DNA of 64,000 bases from Parvularculaceae bacterium. Lineage in GTDB: Bacteria; Pseudomonadota; Alphaproteobacteria; Caulobacterales; Parvularculaceae. Position 1 is the first letter of the stretch, and each line of letters opens with the position of its first letter. The position numbers were made by a program, and so were the translations under genes. Positions 61,826 to 64,000 of the stretch are shown here, piece by piece. The notes beneath the pieces were generated by a model that saw only the letters and a program-made list of their open reading frames with translations, did no database searches and had not been told where the DNA came from. Location: positions 124,001-188,000 of the forward strand of contig JACADZ010000022.1 in the NCBI GenBank assembly GCA_013389105.1, written 5' to 3'.

Positions 61826-63352
61826 ATGGCCTACCGATCCCTTCGCGACTTCATTGCGCGCCTCGAAAGCGTCGGCGAACTGAAGCGCGTCGCCGAGCCG
61901 GTCTCGGTCGTCCTCGAAATGACGGAGGTTCAAACGCGCCTTCTCGCCGAGGGCGGGCCGGCGGTGCTGTTCGAAAAACCGGTCCGCGAAGACGGGCGCG
62001 TCTGCGACATCCCGGTGCTCGTAAACCTCTTCGGCACGGTGAAACGGGTCGCAATGGGCGTGACGCTCGGCGGCAGGGAACGCACGACCGCGGCCGAGCT
62101 AAGAGAGGTGGGCGAAATGCTCGCCTTCCTGCGCCAGCCCGAACCGCCAGGCGGCCTTAAGGAGGCGCTAGGGCTTCTGCCGCTCGCGCGCCACGTGCTG
62201 GCGATGGCGCCTTCGCGCCGCGCCTTCGGCGCGCCCTGTCAGGAAGTCGTGCTGACGGGCGCCGATATCGATCTTGGCCGCCTGCCGATCCAGACCTGCT
62301 GGCCCGGCGAGCCGGCGCCGCTCATCACCTGGCCGCTTGTCGTCACAAAAGGTCCGTCAGCGGACAAAGAGGACGGCTTCAATCTCGGCATCTACCGTAT
62401 GCAGAAGATCGCCCGCGACAAGACTGTCATGCGCTGGCTGAAGCATCGCGGCGGCGCGCAGCACCACCGGCGCTGGGGCGAATCGAAACGCGATCCGCTG
62501 CCCGCCGCCGCCGTCATCGGGGCCGATCCCGGAACTATTCTCGCGGCAGTGACGCCCGTACCGGATACGTTGAGCGAGTATCATTTCGCCGGGCTGCTGC
62601 GGGGCGCCAGGGCCGATCTCGTCGACTGCAAAACTGTGCCGCTGAAAGTCCCGGCGGAAGCCGAGATCGTGCTTGAGGGTCATGTTTCGCTTGATGAGCA
62701 TGCGGACGAGGGTCCCTATGGCGACCACACCGGCTACTACAACTCGGTTGAGCGCTTCCCGGTTTTCACCATCAGCGCCATCACCATGCGCCGCGAGCCG
62801 ATCTATCTTTCGACTTTCACGGGCCGCCCGCCGGACGAGCCGAGCGTCCTCGGCGAGGCGCTCAACGAGGTCTTCATTCCGCTCCTGCGCCAGCAGTTCC
62901 CCGAGATCGTCGATTTCTGGCTGCCGCCCGAGGGCTGCTCCTACCGCATCGCCGTCGTGTCGATGAAGAAAGCCTATCCCGGCCAAGCCAAGCGCGTGAT
63001 GATGGGCGTATGGTCGTATTTGCGCCAGTTCATGTACACGAAGTGGATCATCGTCGTGGACGACGACATCGACGCCCGCGACTGGAAGGACGTGATGTGG
63101 GCGCTCTCGACCCGCATGGATCCGGCGCGCGACATCACGCTGATCGAGAACACGCCGATCGACTATCTCGATTTCGCGTCGCCGCAGTCGGGGCTCGGCT
63201 CCAAGATCGGCCTCGACGCCACCAACAAATGGCCGCCGGAGACGACACGCGAATGGGGCGTGAAAATCCGCATGAGCGAGGATGTCGTCCGCCGCATCGA
63301 CGATCTATGGGCCCGGCTCGGCCTGCCGGGATCGGGCAAGTCCATCTGGTGA
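61826..63352 (+). CDS. ubiD: UbiD-family prenylated-FMN decarboxylase
   Basis: A 508-residue member of the UbiD family, 3-octaprenyl-4-hydroxybenzoate decarboxylase type (ubiquinone biosynthesis). Family segments: [38 protein letters not shown], the active-site [11 protein letters not shown] and [23 protein letters not shown]-like C-terminal part. It uses prFMN made by UbiX, which is not in the window. ATG 61826. Roughly 25 bases after the terminator, so it has its own promoter. Confidence 0.93.
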   Translation: MAYRSLRDFIARLESVGELKRVAEPVSVVLEMTEVQTRLLAEGGPAVLFEKPVREDGRVCDIPVLVNLFGTVKRVAMGVTLGGRERTTAAELREVGEMLAFLRQPEPPGGLKEALGLLPLARHVLAMAPSRRAFGAPCQEVVLTGADIDLGRLPIQTCWPGEPAPLITWPLVVTKGPSADKEDGFNLGIYRMQKIARDKTVMRWLKHRGGAQHHRRWGESKRDPLPAAAVIGADPGTILAAVTPVPDTLSEYHFAGLLRGARADLVDCKTVPLKVPAEAEIVLEGHVSLDEHADEGPYGDHTGYYNSVERFPVFTISAITMRREPIYLSTFTGRPPDEPSVLGEALNEVFIPLLRQQFPEIVDFWLPPEGCSYRIAVVSMKKAYPGQAKRVMMGVWSYLRQFMYTKWIIVVDDDIDARDWKDVMWALSTRMDPARDITLIENTPIDYLDFASPQSGLGSKIGLDATNKWPPETTREWGVKIRMSEDVVRRIDDLWARLGLPGSGKSIW

Positions 63353-63452
63353 GGGCAGGGCGATGGGCAATGGCCCGTCGGCGAGTTAGACTGGCGCGTC
63401 TGTCGTAACTGAGCGACAGCCGGACAGTCACGCCCCGGTCGCCATTCGCCCT

Positions 63453-64000
63453 TTGCCCCTCCTGCAGAAAACCATCCTTCAAGTGGTCCCGGAGCTGAAC
63501 TCCGGCGGGGCCGAGCGCTCGACGCTGGAAATGGTCGAGGCGATCGTCGGCGCCGGCGGTCGCGCGCTGGTGGCGACGAGCGGCGGCCGTCTCGAAGCGG
63601 AGATCGCCGCCGTCGGCGGCGCCGTGTTCCGGATTCCCGTTCATTCCAAGAATCCCGCGACCATCTGGGCCAATGCCGGCCGCCTCGCCCGCCTGATCGA
63701 AGATGCGCAAGTCGATCTCGTTCATGTGCGCAGTCGAGCGCCCGCCTGGAGCGCGCTCTGGGCCGCCCGGAGAACGGGCAAGCCGCTCGTTTCCACTTAT
63801 CACGGCGCCTATTCTGCAAGGGGGCCGGCCAAGCGGCTCTACAATTCGGCCATGGTCCGCGCCGACCGCGTGATCGCCAATTCGGCCTATACGGCGAAAG
63901 CGGTCCGGGCCGAATACAGCCTCGATCCGGGGCGACTGCGCGTCATCCCGCGCGGGGCCGACCTCGACGTTTTCGATCCGGTAAAGGTTGAGCCGGGGCG
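63453..64000 (+). CDS. GT4-type glycosyltransferase, 5' part (runs off window)
   Basis: An open frame to the window end, translated directly, 182 visible codons. The start is ILQVVPELNSGGAERSTLEM, the usual N-terminal glycine-rich loop of GT4 glycosyltransferases; later STYHGAYS and the NSAYTAKAVR helix fit the acceptor half of GT-B. TTG 63453 is the only usable start before a run without ATG. The substrate is not readable from this part; lipopolysaccharide or another envelope glycan is likely. Confidence 0.78.
   Translation, partial: MPLLQKTILQVVPELNSGGAERSTLEMVEAIVGAGGRALVATSGGRLEAEIAAVGGAVFRIPVHSKNPATIWANAGRLARLIEDAQVDLVHVRSRAPAWSALWAARRTGKPLVSTYHGAYSARGPAKRLYNSAMVRADRVIANSAYTAKAVRAEYSLDPGRLRVIPRGADLDVFDPVKVEPG

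Overview
The window is high-G+C DNA, densely packed with short intergenic gaps and many 4-base stop/start overlaps, and reads as the chromosome of a free-living, flagellated, Gram-negative alphaproteobacterium. The lineage call rests on FlbT, the mtaB-ftsY-yciB order, the xseA-DUF2093-M23 order, a DUF4170 gene, a lipid A/Kdo cluster and a large TonB-dependent receptor. A Caulobacterales/Parvularculales-type oligotroph is my best guess (inference). I saw no rRNA, tRNA, CRISPR array, insertion sequence or prophage.

Layout. 0-9.6 kb: end of an LptF/LptG permease, flbT, a GFA-type zinc protein, mtaB-ftsY-yciB (tRNA modification, membrane protein targeting, septation), a Nudix hydrolase, a MarR regulator, a SPOUT RNA methylase, a universal stress protein coupled to a kynureninase-like enzyme, xthA and a TauE/SafE permease. 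9.6-22.2 kb: moeB, a 59-residue membrane protein and dut in one minus-strand unit; a beta-carbonic anhydrase; nadE coupled to a Tat-exported flavin oxidase; two coupled exported amidohydrolase-fold proteins, one with an apparently dismantled metal site; PhoD phosphatase with adenine deaminase; SYLF and DJ-1/PfpI proteins.

22.2-29.9 kb is a single-strand fatty-acyl/steroid-type beta-oxidation cluster: acyl-CoA ligase, two unlike acyl-CoA dehydrogenases, MaoC hydratase, OsmC protein, SDR, thiolase and an alkyltransferase-like protein. 30-41.7 kb: a polysaccharide flippase, SuhB, a small heat-shock protein with a possible RNA thermometer, an operon of methyltransferase-like lipoprotein, SCP2-like protein and lipase-like hydrolase, a TerC protein, a TPR protein, and xseA-DUF2093-M23 in which the peptidase is broken by an in-frame stop. 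41.75-45.8 kb: iron storage (bfd, bfr) under two similar Fur-box-like operators, then a Kazal-domain lipoprotein and an M16 peptidase lipoprotein.

45.8-51.7 kb is the lipid A/Kdo cluster (lpxL-like, lpxK, waaA, DUF374 acyltransferase) divergent from an MsbA-like exporter. 51.7-53.7 kb is a small, visibly less G+C-rich pair with TTG starts: a Gly/Pro-rich secreted protein with Ca-binding-like loops and a secreted protein carrying two DTG aspartic-protease motifs. This is the least conventional locus here. 53.7-64 kb: a protein tyrosine phosphatase with DUF4170, PmbA, GST, a glutamine amidotransferase, a lipoprotein, a TonB-dependent receptor, ubiD and a truncated glycosyltransferase.
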